The notes below the pieces were generated by a model, which ran no database searches, was not told the origin of the DNA, and saw only the letters and a program-made list of their open reading frames with translations. A DNA stretch of 53,657 nt from Cryomorphaceae bacterium. GTDB lineage: Bacteria; Bacteroidota; Bacteroidia; Flavobacteriales; Schleiferiaceae. The stretch lies in NCBI GenBank assembly GCA_017858515.1, contig JAFMBM010000016.1, forward strand, positions 1-53,657, given 5' to 3'. Positions 27,423 through 37,130 of the stretch are shown here, in pieces. How positions within the stretch are numbered: position 1 is the first letter of the stretch; each line of letters begins with the position of its first letter. The position numbers and the translations under genes were made by a program.

Positions 27423-28157
27423 TTAGAAACGAAAACCTAAGGAGAATGAATATCTGTATCCAGCACTCCAAGCGGTGGTAGAGCCTGTTGCTGTAGCCTC
27501 GCCGGAAGATGCCAACTCTCCTGCCAATGGAAACTGATCTTTGAGATAGTCCAAGAATTCTTGAACATCTTCTCCTGCTTCCAAATCGCCTTGGGCTTTT
27601 AAATCCGCCGAATGCATTCCCAAAGCCGGACCAAAAAGAATCAAATCTAAAGTCAATCTATCCCAAAAAATAAACTGATATCCCAATTGGAAACAGACAA
27701 AGAGAATGTCTATTTCAGTATCTATCGTTCCCTGCCCTTCCAAGACACCCGCTTTATAGACATCCACTGAAAAATCAGTATTGTATTGAAAATAATTTAA
27801 AAAGGGTCCGAAATAAACTCCATCAGGTGCAGGTAAACGGTTCCGTTTAGTGGGATAAAAACGATAATCTGCTGAAAGAGTAAAACCACTGGATTTCGTG
27901 CGCTTGACGTTCCTGAGGATTCCTGTAGAATTAGCTGCACGCTCGGGAAATTGGATCAGCCCTACATTTATCGATGCAGTCTGACTTGGGAATAACACTC
28001 TTTCATATCCAAACACCCAATTATTACCTCCGAAAGCCAAGGGTGTAGGGTTCCATTTAATGGTATTCTTTAGCTTTTTTTTGACAGTCAACTCTTCCTG
28101 AGAATAGGAAAGTGTGCAAAAAAAAGTCATAGCAAAAATGAGTAGTTTCGTTTTCAT
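27423..28157 (-). CDS. Outer membrane beta-barrel protein, DUF3575-like
   Basis: A 244-residue exported protein with signal peptide MKTKLLIFAMTFFCTLSYSQ. Then come amphipathic strands with KWNPTPLAFGGNNWVFGYER, a DUF3575-like opening, SADYRFYPTKRNRLPAPDGV and GPFLNYF, and a terminal strand RYSFSLGFRF with the C-terminal Phe of barrel proteins. A Gly/Ser/Ala-rich loop near residues 208-225 is probably surface exposed. It lies 22 bp after the end of the decayed gene on the same strand. Function unknown. Confidence 0.72.
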   Translation of the reverse strand: MKTKLLIFAMTFFCTLSYSQEELTVKKKLKNTIKWNPTPLAFGGNNWVFGYERVLFPSQTASINVGLIQFPERAANSTGILRNVKRTKSSGFTLSADYRFYPTKRNRLPAPDGVYFGPFLNYFQYNTDFSVDVYKAGVLEGQGTIDTEIDILFVCFQLGYQFIFWDRLTLDLILFGPALGMHSADLKAQGDLEAGEDVQEFLDYLKDQFPLAGELASSGEATATGSTTAWSAGYRYSFSLGFRF

Positions 28158-28179
28158 TCCATTCGGTACTATCCTTCAA

Positions 28180-29602
28180 CTAACGCCTTCTCCCTCCTTT
28201 CGAAGGGGTTCTTTGAGGCTTGATGGACTGGTTATTCCAATTTTCTCTGTGGATTTCATTTGCCCTATACGATTTAGTCATAGAAGAATTTCCACCACGA
28301 CTGGCTCCAGAATCCTTATTTACCCTTTGATCTAAGCTGTTGTTTTTAGGTCTTGTTTTAGAAATCCCATTATCTGAAACTCCACCCGTTCTTGTTCTAT
28401 CAGCTGCAACTCTGGTTGGACGAGATTGGGCGGGCTTTTTATCAAAATCGTAGCGATTACCCGTTGAGATTCCTGAGTTCCTTCCGTTTACATTAATTGT
28501 ATTATTCTTCACTACAATATTGCTCTTTCGATAGGAATTATTGAAGCCATTTCTAGAGTACGGATACCTATGGTGGTGATAAGAGTGATATCGTGTGCAT
28601 GCAGGATAACGGACATATGCCGATCGATAATACCAAGAAGTATAATGATAGCTTGGCATACCAAAAACAACCATTCCACCTCATGGTCCAAAATAAAATT
28701 GACATTGATAGTACCAAGGATAAGGATGCCAATAAGGCGTTGGATACCAGTACGGATACCCCACCCAATAAGGATAAGGTGAAACCACAACATTAACTTG
28801 AACTGAGGTATTTGAAGATGCCTTGGCCTGCTCTAAATCTTCAGGAATATGCCCCTCTTCTTCGGCAAACTCCCTTGCAGCCATTTCCATTTGCTGTTGC
28901 AGCTCTAAATTTGAATCGACCTCATCCTGATATTCTTTCAATTCCTTTTCTTCCCGATTCTGAAAGTAAATGGCCAAAGAATTGGATTAATGTTCAACGT
29001 ATTCGGGCTCGTTTAAGTAGAGATTCCCAATTTCTTGTGTTAAGGAAGTATTAGAGCCCAAAACATCCATTACATCTGGCCTTCGAATTAAGTAACGGAA
29101 TGACTCTTGAACTTCTTTTGGCTTGGATATCAACAGAGTGTTGAAATCACTCTTACTCTCTTATAAGAGCTTAAGTATATCCGTTAGTGTTCTATTTTTT
29201 GAATGCAATAATTGATACAGTTCTTTTGCCGTCAGTGTAGTTGTAAACTCTGCCCTTCCCAATAGCTTCTCTATTTCTTCGGAAGTTGCACCCGCACCCC
29301 GTTTTAATCCTTCTTCTAACAGCCCTTCACAACGAACCAACTTACAGATTGCCTCTTGATCTGTCCGATCCAAAGACTTGATTATTCCTTGGAATTTAGA
29401 AGCCGATTTTTTTCTGAAGTTCAGCTACCTGAGACAATAAATCAGGCTGTGTACTGACCTGAAAAATGGCAAATCGTGTGTCGGCATCGTACTGAACAAT
29501 ACTCTCAATATAGGCCCATCGAATAGAATCCTTCTGAGCATTCAAGCTATGTTGAATGAAAAACAAGGTAAAAAACAAAAAGGCTAAGAATCTTTTTCTC
29601 AT
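28180..29602 (-). pseudogene. Decayed secreted His/Tyr/Trp-rich protein gene
   Basis: Starting at ATG 29602 (signal peptide FLAFLFFTLFFIQHSLNAQ), the coding potential continues for about 474 codons but is broken four times. A run of seven A (29407-29413, T on the plus strand) shifts the frame after VAELQKK; then TAA at 29161-29163, TAA at 28987-28989 and TGA at 28681-28683 fall in one shared frame. Across the breaks the protein stays coherent: helical segments (SLDRTDQEAICKLVRCEG, ESFRYLIRRPDVMDVLG), an acidic helix, then an aromatic tract (SPYPYWVGYPYWYPTPYW) that continues past the TGA as GGMVVFGMPSYHYTSWYY and a basic His/Asn-rich tail. It resembles a Bacteroidota secreted family I know from memory, unverified. 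Confidence 0.85.
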
Positions 29603-29691
29603 GGATAGAGATTTATAATTATTGCTGCTTAGAAACAGCCAAAATACACTTCTCGATATTGTGCTTCTGAAACGGAAAGATCATCCTGATT

Positions 29692-30150
29692 TCAGTTGTT
29701 AAAGAAAATATAGGCATTTAACGAGCTAGCTATTATCAACCACAGAAGATAAGGAAGAACTAGAAGTGAATAACGATTTATATTTTCCCAGTAGTAAAAA
29801 AGAAAAACTGCAACAAGTGCGGTCAAAAGCGTAATACTCACAAAGGCAATGGCAACAAAGTGAAGACTAAAGAATAGTGGATTCCACGATACATTTAAGA
29901 TCCATTGAAGAATGAAGAGCGTTACAAGGGTTCTTCTTTTCTCTACTTTGCTCCAAAGGAGAGCCATATAAAGGCTAAAGAATATCATGATCAAGGTCCA
30001 AGCAAATCCAAAAACCCAACCCGGTGGGGTCCATGGGGCTTGATTCAGACTCAAATACCATTCAGAGCTAACTCCCGGTACAGTGGAAAGCCCACCTATG
30101 GCCAATGCGACGAAGTTTATTACTCCAAAAATCAAAAGTCTTTTGAACAT
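29692..30150 (-). CDS. tspO: TspO/MBR-family protein
   Basis: A 152-residue protein with five hydrophobic segments. The family core LNQAPWTPPGWVFGFAWTLIMI is at about residues 36-57, and WILNVSWNPLFFSLHFVAIA and the C-terminal YLLWLIIASSLNAYIFFNN are also typical. TspO binds tetrapyrroles and, in eukaryotes, cholesterol; in bacteria it is linked to porphyrin and stress response. ATG 30150 is chosen over the TTG one codon before. It lies 66 bp downstream of the aldo/keto reductase gene on the same strand. Confidence 0.93.
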   Translation of the reverse strand: MFKRLLIFGVINFVALAIGGLSTVPGVSSEWYLSLNQAPWTPPGWVFGFAWTLIMIFFSLYMALLWSKVEKRRTLVTLFILQWILNVSWNPLFFSLHFVAIAFVSITLLTALVAVFLFYYWENINRYSLLVLPYLLWLIIASSLNAYIFFNN

Positions 30151-30216
30151 CAAAATGGCCTTTCTTTAAATTACCTAAGCGGTGAAAATGAATTGCAATC
30201 GATTAAAAACAGGACT

Positions 30217-31200
30217 CTAAAAAGGAGGGAGAGCGGGTTTATTTTGAAGAATTCCTTCTATTCTTTCCAGTACCTCAGGAGAAAGCAGATCCACATAGTC
30301 TAAGCACATTAAATTCTCTCTCAATTGTGAAAGCCTAGAAGCACCTAGAATTACACTACTTACATTCGGGTTTTTTAAACACCATGCTAAAGAAAGTTGA
30401 GCGGAAGAACAACCTAACTCCTTGGCAAGCTCCACAATTCTATCCGCTTTTCTCAGCTTATCTTCTACGACATTTTTCTCTTTTAACCAGCTTAACTCGC
30501 CTAAATTCAATCGATAGTCTTCAGAAATACCTTTAGAATACTTCCCTGTTAAAATACCCGATGCCAAGGGTGACCAGATTGTAGTTCCTAAACCCAGGGT
30601 TTTATAAATAGAATGGTATTCAACTTCTACCTTATCTCTATGTAACATATTGTATTGTGGTTGCTCCATAACGGGACCAATAAGATGGTTTGCAGAAGCC
30701 ACTCTATGAGCTTCCATAATTTCCACTCCGCTCCATTCAGACGTTCCCCAATACAGAATCTTGCCTTGCTGTATTAGATTGTGCATTGTGAAAACGGTTT
30801 CCTCAATTGGAGTTAATTTATCCGGACGATGACAGAAATACAAATCGAGATACTCTACTTGAAGTCTTCTCAATGCATCGTTGCAAGCTTCTACTATATG
30901 CTTTCTATTCAGTCCTTTTTGAGTAGGTCGCTTCCCTCCTGCTCCGAAATACACTTTACTACTCAATATATATGAGTCTCTAGACCAACCTAACTGTTTA
31001 ATGATTTTACCCATCACTTTTTCTGATCTTCCATCCGCATAAACCTCTGCATTATCGAAAAAATTAATGCCCGCATCGTAGGCCTCAACCATCAAATCCC
31101 GAGAAATACTGTCGTCGATCTGATTTCCAAAAGTGATCCAACTTCCAAAAGACAATTCGCTAATCTGCAAACCTGATCTACCTAAGTTTCTATACTTCAA
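30217..31200 (-). CDS. Aldo/keto reductase, Kv-beta-like
   Basis: A 327-residue (alpha/beta)8 NADPH-dependent reductase. The catalytic tetrad is visible: Asp49 and Tyr54 in FFDNAEVYADGRSE, Lys in LSSKVYFG and His in YFCHRPD. YWGTSEWSG and QPQYNMLHRDKVE, and the cofactor loop IWSPLASGILTGKYSKG, are those of the voltage-gated K channel beta-subunit/YghZ group. ILGASRLSQLRENL near the C-terminus binds the adenine phosphate. The physiological carbonyl substrate is unknown. It is probably co-transcribed with tspO. Confidence 0.92.
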   Translation of the reverse strand: MKYRNLGRSGLQISELSFGSWITFGNQIDDSISRDLMVEAYDAGINFFDNAEVYADGRSEKVMGKIIKQLGWSRDSYILSSKVYFGAGGKRPTQKGLNRKHIVEACNDALRRLQVEYLDLYFCHRPDKLTPIEETVFTMHNLIQQGKILYWGTSEWSGVEIMEAHRVASANHLIGPVMEQPQYNMLHRDKVEVEYHSIYKTLGLGTTIWSPLASGILTGKYSKGISEDYRLNLGELSWLKEKNVVEDKLRKADRIVELAKELGCSSAQLSLAWCLKNPNVSSVILGASRLSQLRENLMCLDYVDLLSPEVLERIEGILQNKPALPPF

Positions 31201-31364
31201 ACCTGTGTGATTTTAAAATTTCCAATAAATATCTCCTCAAAAATACGGAACGACTTCTGCTTAATCGGCCTATCACAATTCTGTGCGTTGATTTTAACAA
31301 TTATCTACAATGTTAAATATCTATTTGCTTACCTTAGTCAACACCTAAGTGTAAAGAGTACATT

Positions 31365-33284
31365 TTGAAGAGAGCATTAGAAGAGGAGAAAGTCTATCAG
31401 CACAGTCTCCTAAGCGAATACGACCTTTACCTGTTTAGACAGGGAAGGCATTTGAAGATTCATGAGAAATTAGGATCTCATATTATTCAACATAAAAAGA
31501 AGAAAGGCGTACAATTTTCTGTCTGGGCTCCGAGTGCTACTACGGTAGTGGTTATGGGAGATTTTAATGACTGGAGCAGAACTGAACACCGTCTCCATGC
31601 GAGGCAGGATGGATCTGGAATCTTTGAAGGATTTATTCCTGATCTAAAAAAAGGAGCGATTTACAAATACGGCATCCTTTCATCCTATGGTGAATTCCTA
31701 GAAAAGGGCGATCCCTACGCACGTAGTTGGGAAGTTCCTCCAAGAACTGCTTCTATCGTTTGGCAAGATTCGTACAAATGGAAAGACGATGCTTGGATGG
31801 GAATCCGGAAGGATAAGAACAGCCTTCAAGCCCCTCTCTCTGTGTATGAATTGCATTTTTCTTCTTGGAGAACGCACGAAGATGGGAGCTCTTTAACCTA
31901 TAAAGAAATGGCTAAAGTTCTACCTTCCTACTTAAACGAGATGGGCTTTACTCATGTTGAGTTCATGCCTATGATGGAGTACCCTTATTCTGGAAGTTGG
32001 GGATATCAACTCTGTGGATATTTTGCTCCAACCTCTCGTTTTGGCAGTCCCGAAGATTTAAAGTTTTTAATTGATGTTCTGCACCAAGAGCAAATTGGGG
32101 TAATTCTCGACTGGGTGCCCAGTCATTATCCCGGAGATGCCCACGGCCTTTACCGTTTTGATGGAAGTCATCTCTATGAACATGCAGACCCAAAGCAAGG
32201 CTATCACCCAGATTGGAGCTCTTATATTTTCAATTACGGCCGACATGAAGTGCGTAATTTTCTTCTGAGCAATGCACATTACTGGTTCGAAAATTTTCAT
32301 ATCGATGGAATGCGCGTAGATGCCGTTGCCAGTATGCTTTATTTAGACTACTCAAGAAATGAAGGCGAGTGGATTCCGAATATTCATGGCGGAAATGAAA
32401 ACCTTGAAGCCATTCAATTTTTAAAAGAACTCAACGAAACCCTTTACGCTGAATTTCCTGACATTCAAACGATTGCCGAAGAAAGCACCTCTTTTCCAAT
32501 GGTTTCCAGGCCTGTAGACTTAGGTGGATTGGGATTTGGATTAAAATGGATGATGGGATGGATGAACGATACGCTCAGCTATTTTAAGAGAGAATGTATT
32601 TATCGCTCTTATCACCAAAATAACATCACTTTTAGCCTCACATACGCTTTTACAGAGAATTTTATGTTGCCTTTATCTCACGATGAAGTGGCACACGGAA
32701 AAGGTAGTCTGTTGGCAAAAATGCCAGGAGATGAGTGGCAAAGATTTGCAAACCTCCGACTGCTTTACGGATATATGTTCAGTCATCCGGGCTCCAAACT
32801 CCTCTTTATGGGATCAGAATGGGGACAAAATGGCGAGTGGAAGTATGCCCAATCCTTAGACTGGCACGAATTGAAAAAGCCTTTTCACAGTGGGGTGCAA
32901 GAACTGGTGAAATCTCTTAACAAAATGTACTCCTCTGAACCTGCTTTGTATTCGGCCAATTATACAGCAGATGGATTTGAATGGATTGATTTTAGTGACC
33001 ATGAAAATGCAGTAATCAGTTATTTACGAAAAGGCACAGATTCTGAAATGATTCTGACGGCATGTAATTTTACTCCAATACCTCGAGAGAATTATTTACT
33101 TGGGGTTCCAGAGGGTCGTTGGGAGTTACTCCTTCATACGGATGAGGAGCGATTTGGTGGAAGTAACTATGAGGTAATTGAAAGTATTACGTCTGAACCC
33201 ATTGCTGCCCACAATCAGAAGTCTTCTATTGTAATCAACCTGCCGCCCTTGGCCACCATTCACTACAAACGCATTTCTAATTAA
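31365..33284 (+). CDS. glgB: 1,4-alpha-glucan branching enzyme
   Basis: Makes alpha-1,6 branches in glycogen. The CBM48 N-domain (VQFSVWAPSATTVVVMGDFN) is followed by a GH13 barrel: VEFMPMMEYPYSGSWGYQ, DWVPSHYP, FHIDGMRVDAVASMLYLDY (nucleophile Asp), TIAEESTSFP (acid/base Glu) and LPLSHDEVAHGK (His-Asp), then a beta-sandwich. It is 639 residues, the shorter type without the extra N-terminal module. No ATG is available: a stop lies upstream in frame (near 31337), and TTG 31365 is the first good start. Its stop overlaps the GH57 start (TAATG). Confidence 0.94.
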   Translation: MKRALEEEKVYQHSLLSEYDLYLFRQGRHLKIHEKLGSHIIQHKKKKGVQFSVWAPSATTVVVMGDFNDWSRTEHRLHARQDGSGIFEGFIPDLKKGAIYKYGILSSYGEFLEKGDPYARSWEVPPRTASIVWQDSYKWKDDAWMGIRKDKNSLQAPLSVYELHFSSWRTHEDGSSLTYKEMAKVLPSYLNEMGFTHVEFMPMMEYPYSGSWGYQLCGYFAPTSRFGSPEDLKFLIDVLHQEQIGVILDWVPSHYPGDAHGLYRFDGSHLYEHADPKQGYHPDWSSYIFNYGRHEVRNFLLSNAHYWFENFHIDGMRVDAVASMLYLDYSRNEGEWIPNIHGGNENLEAIQFLKELNETLYAEFPDIQTIAEESTSFPMVSRPVDLGGLGFGLKWMMGWMNDTLSYFKRECIYRSYHQNNITFSLTYAFTENFMLPLSHDEVAHGKGSLLAKMPGDEWQRFANLRLLYGYMFSHPGSKLLFMGSEWGQNGEWKYAQSLDWHELKKPFHSGVQELVKSLNKMYSSEPALYSANYTADGFEWIDFSDHENAVISYLRKGTDSEMILTACNFTPIPRENYLLGVPEGRWELLLHTDEERFGGSNYEVIESITSEPIAAHNQKSSIVINLPPLATIHYKRISN

Positions 33285-35698
33285 TGAATAGATATATCTG
33301 CATTCACGGTCATTTTTATCAGCCTCCCAGAGAAAACGCTTGGCTTGATAAAATTGAAATTCAAGAGAGCGCTCACCCTTTTCACGATTGGAATGAAAGG
33401 ATTACGCGCGAATGTTATGAAACCAACGGTTTCTCTCGTATTCTCAATGAGAACGATAAGATTACGGATATCGTAAACAATTACGCTCGCATGAGCTTCA
33501 ACTTTGGCCCAACGCTTTTGCATTGGATCGAAAGTCATCATAAAGGAGTGTACGATGCTATTATTCAAGCCGATTCGCTTAGCATGCAGTACTTCAATGG
33601 TCACGGTAGTGCTATGGCCCAAGTGTACAATCACATTATCATGCCTTTGGCGAGTCGACGAGATAAAGAAACCCAAGTAAAATGGGGTATTTATGATTTT
33701 GAATACCGTTTTAAACGCAAACCGGAAGGGATGTGGTTGGCTGAAACGGCTGTCGATCTAGAAACTTTAGAGGTTTTAGTTGAAAATGGCATCCTCTTTA
33801 CTGTGCTTGCTCCTTCTCAGGCAAGCCGTGTTCGCGCTTCAGAATCAGATAGTTGGGAAGGATTTACGGATATACGAAGACCCTACATCTGCAAATTGCC
33901 ATCAGGAAAGAGTATCTCCCTTTTCTTTTACGATGGGGAACGGTCTCAAGGAATTGCCTTTAAAGGTTTGTTAGACGACGGCAAACGCTTCGCTTCAGAA
34001 CTGACTTCCGGATTCGATGATCGTTCTGAACCCCAGTTGATGCATGTGGCGACCGACGGAGAAACCTACGGCCATCATCACAATCATGGAGAAATGGCTT
34101 TGGCATACTGTACCCGGTATTTAGAAGAAAATCAACTTGCTAAGATTACCAATTACAGTCAATTTCTGAGTATTGCCCCTCCAACTTATGAGGTTGAAAT
34201 TCATGAGAATAGTTCTTGGAGTTGTGCGCATGGAATTGAAAGATGGAAATCGGATTGCGGCTGCCATACAGGAGGTGGTCACGATTGGAATCAGAAATGG
34301 CGTACTCCACTTAGAGAGGCACTAGATGATTTATCTATTCGTTTTGAAGCGATTTACAAAGAAGAATTATCGAGGTATGATATTGATCCCGAAGAGCTTA
34401 GAAATAACTATATCGAACTATTAGTAAATCGTACTCCCGTTAAAACCCTTGAGTTTTTAACCAAATACATTCCAGCCAAACTTTCTAAAAAAGAAATTAC
34501 CCGAATAGTTCGTTCTCTGGAAATGCAAAAGCATGCGCAGTTTATGTTTACCAGCTGTGGATGGTTTTTCAATGATGTGTCTGGAATAGAAACTGTGCAA
34601 ATTCTACAGTATGCAAATAGAGCCATTCAACTAGCTGAAGGCCTTACCGGTGAAGATTTAGACAGCGATTTTATTCGGAAACTCGATGATGCCAAAAGCA
34701 ATATTAGCAGCCATGGAAGTGGAAGGGATATCTACAATAAATGGGTGCGTACCAAACAGCTCACACTTACTCAGGTAGGAATGCACTATGCTGTTGGCTC
34801 TCTTTTTCACTCCGACACAGAAGTCTTACAGGTCTTGAATTACGAATGTATCAGCGAAGATTTTAAGCGATACAGAGCTGGAATTCAAATGTTGGCTATG
34901 GGAAGAACCAAGGTAAACTCTAATATTACCCTCAGCACCAAACACTTCAGTTTTGCCATCCTTTATTTAGGGAATCATCACCTCATTGGCAATACCAGCG
35001 ACAGCATGACTGAACATCACTTCAAACTGGTGGCAGACGATATTCAAAAGGCCTTCAACAACGGAAACCTGTCGGTTACCATTGATCTAATTAAAAGACA
35101 CTTTACAGACAAAGGTTTCTCGTTCTATGACCTCATGTTAGATGAGCAAATGAACATGCTCAATAGAGTTTTGGAAACCAATATTCAGGTGGCCCTCAGC
35201 TCGTATGAGAAAATAAATGATCGTACCTACAGCCTAATGAATGTTATGAAGAACAATAGGTTAACCATCCCACCTATTCTCATTCAAAATCTTGAAACGG
35301 TAAACAACTATTATATTGAAGACCTTTTAAAGCGAGATATCAATCAATTCAATCTAAACGATCTTGAAGAAAAAGTTCAAGAAGTAAAACGTTGGGATCT
35401 TCGCTTGAATGAGGAAAAAATAGCTTTTCTAGCTACGAATCGAATTCATGGTCTTATAGAATCCTTCGATAAGGATGAGCCTGACGATAAATTGCTTACC
35501 CAAATTCACAACATACTAGACTTGATGGAGACAATTTCCATCAAACCTGCCATTCATGAACTTCAGAATTACCTGTTTGTGCTTTTGCTCGAATGCAGAA
35601 AAGAACACGCTCATTGCATGCTAAGCCTTAAAAAATTAGCCGAAAGAGTGAATATGGATGTAGACTCGATCACCGCTCCGAATGTCATTCTAGTGTGA
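33284..35698 (+). CDS. GH57-family alpha-glucan enzyme with DUF3536
   Basis: An 804-residue cytosolic GH57 protein. MNRYICIHGHFYQPPRENAW has the N-terminal HGHFYQPPRE motif. GMWLAETAVDLETLEVL holds the likely nucleophile Glu, and MHVATDGETYGHHHNHGEMA is a conserved downstream motif. From about residue 290 the sequence is DUF3536-like (IERWKSDCGCHTGG, DWNQKWRTPLREALDDL) and is largely helical to the end. The family includes amylases, 4-alpha-glucanotransferases and amylopullulanases; which activity applies is uncertain. Overlap with glgB (1 bp) and with the acylphosphatase start (4 bp) shows one operon for alpha-glucan metabolism. Confidence 0.9.
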   Translation: MNRYICIHGHFYQPPRENAWLDKIEIQESAHPFHDWNERITRECYETNGFSRILNENDKITDIVNNYARMSFNFGPTLLHWIESHHKGVYDAIIQADSLSMQYFNGHGSAMAQVYNHIIMPLASRRDKETQVKWGIYDFEYRFKRKPEGMWLAETAVDLETLEVLVENGILFTVLAPSQASRVRASESDSWEGFTDIRRPYICKLPSGKSISLFFYDGERSQGIAFKGLLDDGKRFASELTSGFDDRSEPQLMHVATDGETYGHHHNHGEMALAYCTRYLEENQLAKITNYSQFLSIAPPTYEVEIHENSSWSCAHGIERWKSDCGCHTGGGHDWNQKWRTPLREALDDLSIRFEAIYKEELSRYDIDPEELRNNYIELLVNRTPVKTLEFLTKYIPAKLSKKEITRIVRSLEMQKHAQFMFTSCGWFFNDVSGIETVQILQYANRAIQLAEGLTGEDLDSDFIRKLDDAKSNISSHGSGRDIYNKWVRTKQLTLTQVGMHYAVGSLFHSDTEVLQVLNYECISEDFKRYRAGIQMLAMGRTKVNSNITLSTKHFSFAILYLGNHHLIGNTSDSMTEHHFKLVADDIQKAFNNGNLSVTIDLIKRHFTDKGFSFYDLMLDEQMNMLNRVLETNIQVALSSYEKINDRTYSLMNVMKNNRLTIPPILIQNLETVNNYYIEDLLKRDINQFNLNDLEEKVQEVKRWDLRLNEEKIAFLATNRIHGLIESFDKDEPDDKLLTQIHNILDLMETISIKPAIHELQNYLFVLLLECRKEHAHCMLSLKKLAERVNMDVDSITAPNVILV

Positions 35699-35961
35699 AA
35701 AGCATACTTTTTAAAGTTGTAGGGAAGGTCCAAGAGGTGTTTTTCAGGAAAACATCCTTTGAAAAAGCGTTGGAAATCGGTATCAAAGGCTGGATTCGAA
35801 ATGAGTTAGACGGAAGTGTATGTGGGCTTGCACAAGGAAGCGATATTCAGTTGGACTTGTGGAAGGCTTGGCTAGATTCAGGACCTAAAGAATCTGAAGT
35901 AGAATATGTTGAATACAAAGAAATTGAAATTGACCAGATGGATTATTTCGAAATTCGGTAA
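35695..35961 (+). CDS. acyP: Acylphosphatase
   Basis: An 88-residue acylphosphatase, which hydrolyses carboxyl-phosphate bonds. KVVGKVQEVFFRKTSFEKAL carries the phosphate loop with the catalytic Arg, and IKGWIRNELDGSVCGLAQG the catalytic Asn. The usual VQGV is VQEV here, a substitution of the loop glycine. The GTG start overlaps the GH57 stop by 4 bp (GTGTGA). It is the last gene of the glgB operon. The link with glucan metabolism is by position only. Confidence 0.85.
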   Translation: MKSILFKVVGKVQEVFFRKTSFEKALEIGIKGWIRNELDGSVCGLAQGSDIQLDLWKAWLDSGPKESEVEYVEYKEIEIDQMDYFEIR

Positions 35962-36037
35962 GGCTATTTTAAAGTAAAGGTTCGCAAAAGAAGGGAATTC
36001 CAATCTCTTCAGCTATGTTGAAAACTATTTGCGTTTT

Positions 36038-36052
36038 ATACGGAATTCGTAT
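36038..36052. promoter_or_regulatory. Palindrome upstream of recA, candidate operator
   Basis: ATACG-GAATT-CGTAT is a near-perfect palindrome 73 bp upstream of the recA ATG, in a 163-bp intergenic region. Palindromes in this place are often LexA-type operators. No lexA gene or known consensus for this group is available to confirm it. Confidence 0.35.
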
Positions 36053-36124
36053 TTCTTCAACCAAGTCATACTTGGCTGTATAGAGTATTTTTATCGCTTC
36101 ACTAAAACATAGATTGTTCACATT

Positions 36125-37126
36125 ATGGCAACTGATAAAAATGACAATTCCGAAAAGTTAAAAGCGCTCAAACTTACCATGGACAAGTTGGATAAGACCT
36201 ATGGTAAAGGAGCAGTAATGAGGATGGGCGATTCGCCTGTAGTTGAAGTAGAAGTTATTCAGTCTGGCTCTATAGCCTTAGATATTGCCCTTGGAATTGG
36301 GGGGTATCCAAAAGGAAGGATTGTTGAAATATATGGCCCTGAATCTTCAGGTAAAACCACCCTAACACTCCATGCCATTGCAGAGGTTCAAAAAGCAGGA
36401 GGTATAGCAGCCTTCATAGATGCTGAGCATGCATTTGACAGGGTATATGCCGAAAAATTAGGTATTCAAACGGAAGATCTTATCATCAGTCAACCCGACA
36501 ATGGTGAACAAGCTCTTGAAATCGCGGACAATCTTATCCGTTCAGGTGCTATTGACCTTATTGTTATTGATTCCGTTGCGGCTTTAACTCCAAAGAGTGA
36601 AATTGAAGGAGAAATGGGTGACTCAAAAATGGGCTTACAAGCTCGCTTAATGAGTCAGGCGCTCAGAAAACTAACTGCCACTATTTCAAGAACCAACTGC
36701 TGCTGCATCTTTATCAACCAACTTAGAGAGAAAATAGGCGTTATGTTTGGGAACCCTGAAACAACCACGGGTGGAAATGCTTTGAAATTCTATTCCTCTA
36801 TTCGTATTGATATTCGCAGAATTGGTCAGATTAAAGATGGTGACAGCATTGTTGGCAATCGCACACGCGTAAAAGTGGTTAAAAATAAAGTTGCACCTCC
36901 TTTCCGTCAAGCCGAATTTGATATTATGTACGGCGAAGGAATTTCAAAAATTGGTGAAGTAATTGACCTTGGTGTTGAACAAGAAATTGTAAAGAAAAGC
37001 GGTTCTTGGTTTAGTTACGGTGAAACACGCCTTGGACAAGGAAGAGATTCTGTTAAACAGCTTTTAAAAGATAATCCAGAATTAGCCGAAGAAATTGAAA
37101 TTAAAATTGTTGAAAGTCTAAAATAA
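36125..37126 (+). CDS. recA: Recombinase RecA
   Basis: Binds single-stranded DNA and drives homologous pairing and LexA cleavage. All motifs are present: Walker [19 protein letters not shown], Walker [31 protein letters not shown] (loop 1), [22 protein letters not shown] (loop 2) and the C-terminal [19 protein letters not shown]. Three consecutive cysteines (NCCCIFINQ) precede loop 2, unusual but at a variable site. The 333-residue length has a short acidic tail. The next gene starts 4 bp later. Confidence 0.98.
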   Translation: MATDKNDNSEKLKALKLTMDKLDKTYGKGAVMRMGDSPVVEVEVIQSGSIALDIALGIGGYPKGRIVEIYGPESSGKTTLTLHAIAEVQKAGGIAAFIDAEHAFDRVYAEKLGIQTEDLIISQPDNGEQALEIADNLIRSGAIDLIVIDSVAALTPKSEIEGEMGDSKMGLQARLMSQALRKLTATISRTNCCCIFINQLREKIGVMFGNPETTTGGNALKFYSSIRIDIRRIGQIKDGDSIVGNRTRVKVVKNKVAPPFRQAEFDIMYGEGISKIGEVIDLGVEQEIVKKSGSWFSYGETRLGQGRDSVKQLLKDNPELAEEIEIKIVESLK

Positions 37127-37130
37127 TCTC

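Noticed and set aside
4453-28683. Stop-codon reassignment or selenocysteine/pyrrolysine as cause of the in-frame stops
   Set aside because: TAA, TAG and TGA all end normal genes in the window, three different stops are involved, and no SECIS- or Pyl-like context is seen.
28812-29054. Plus-strand frame of 80 codons across the decayed gene
   Set aside because: It lies antisense to the coherent minus-strand protein and has no recognisable features.
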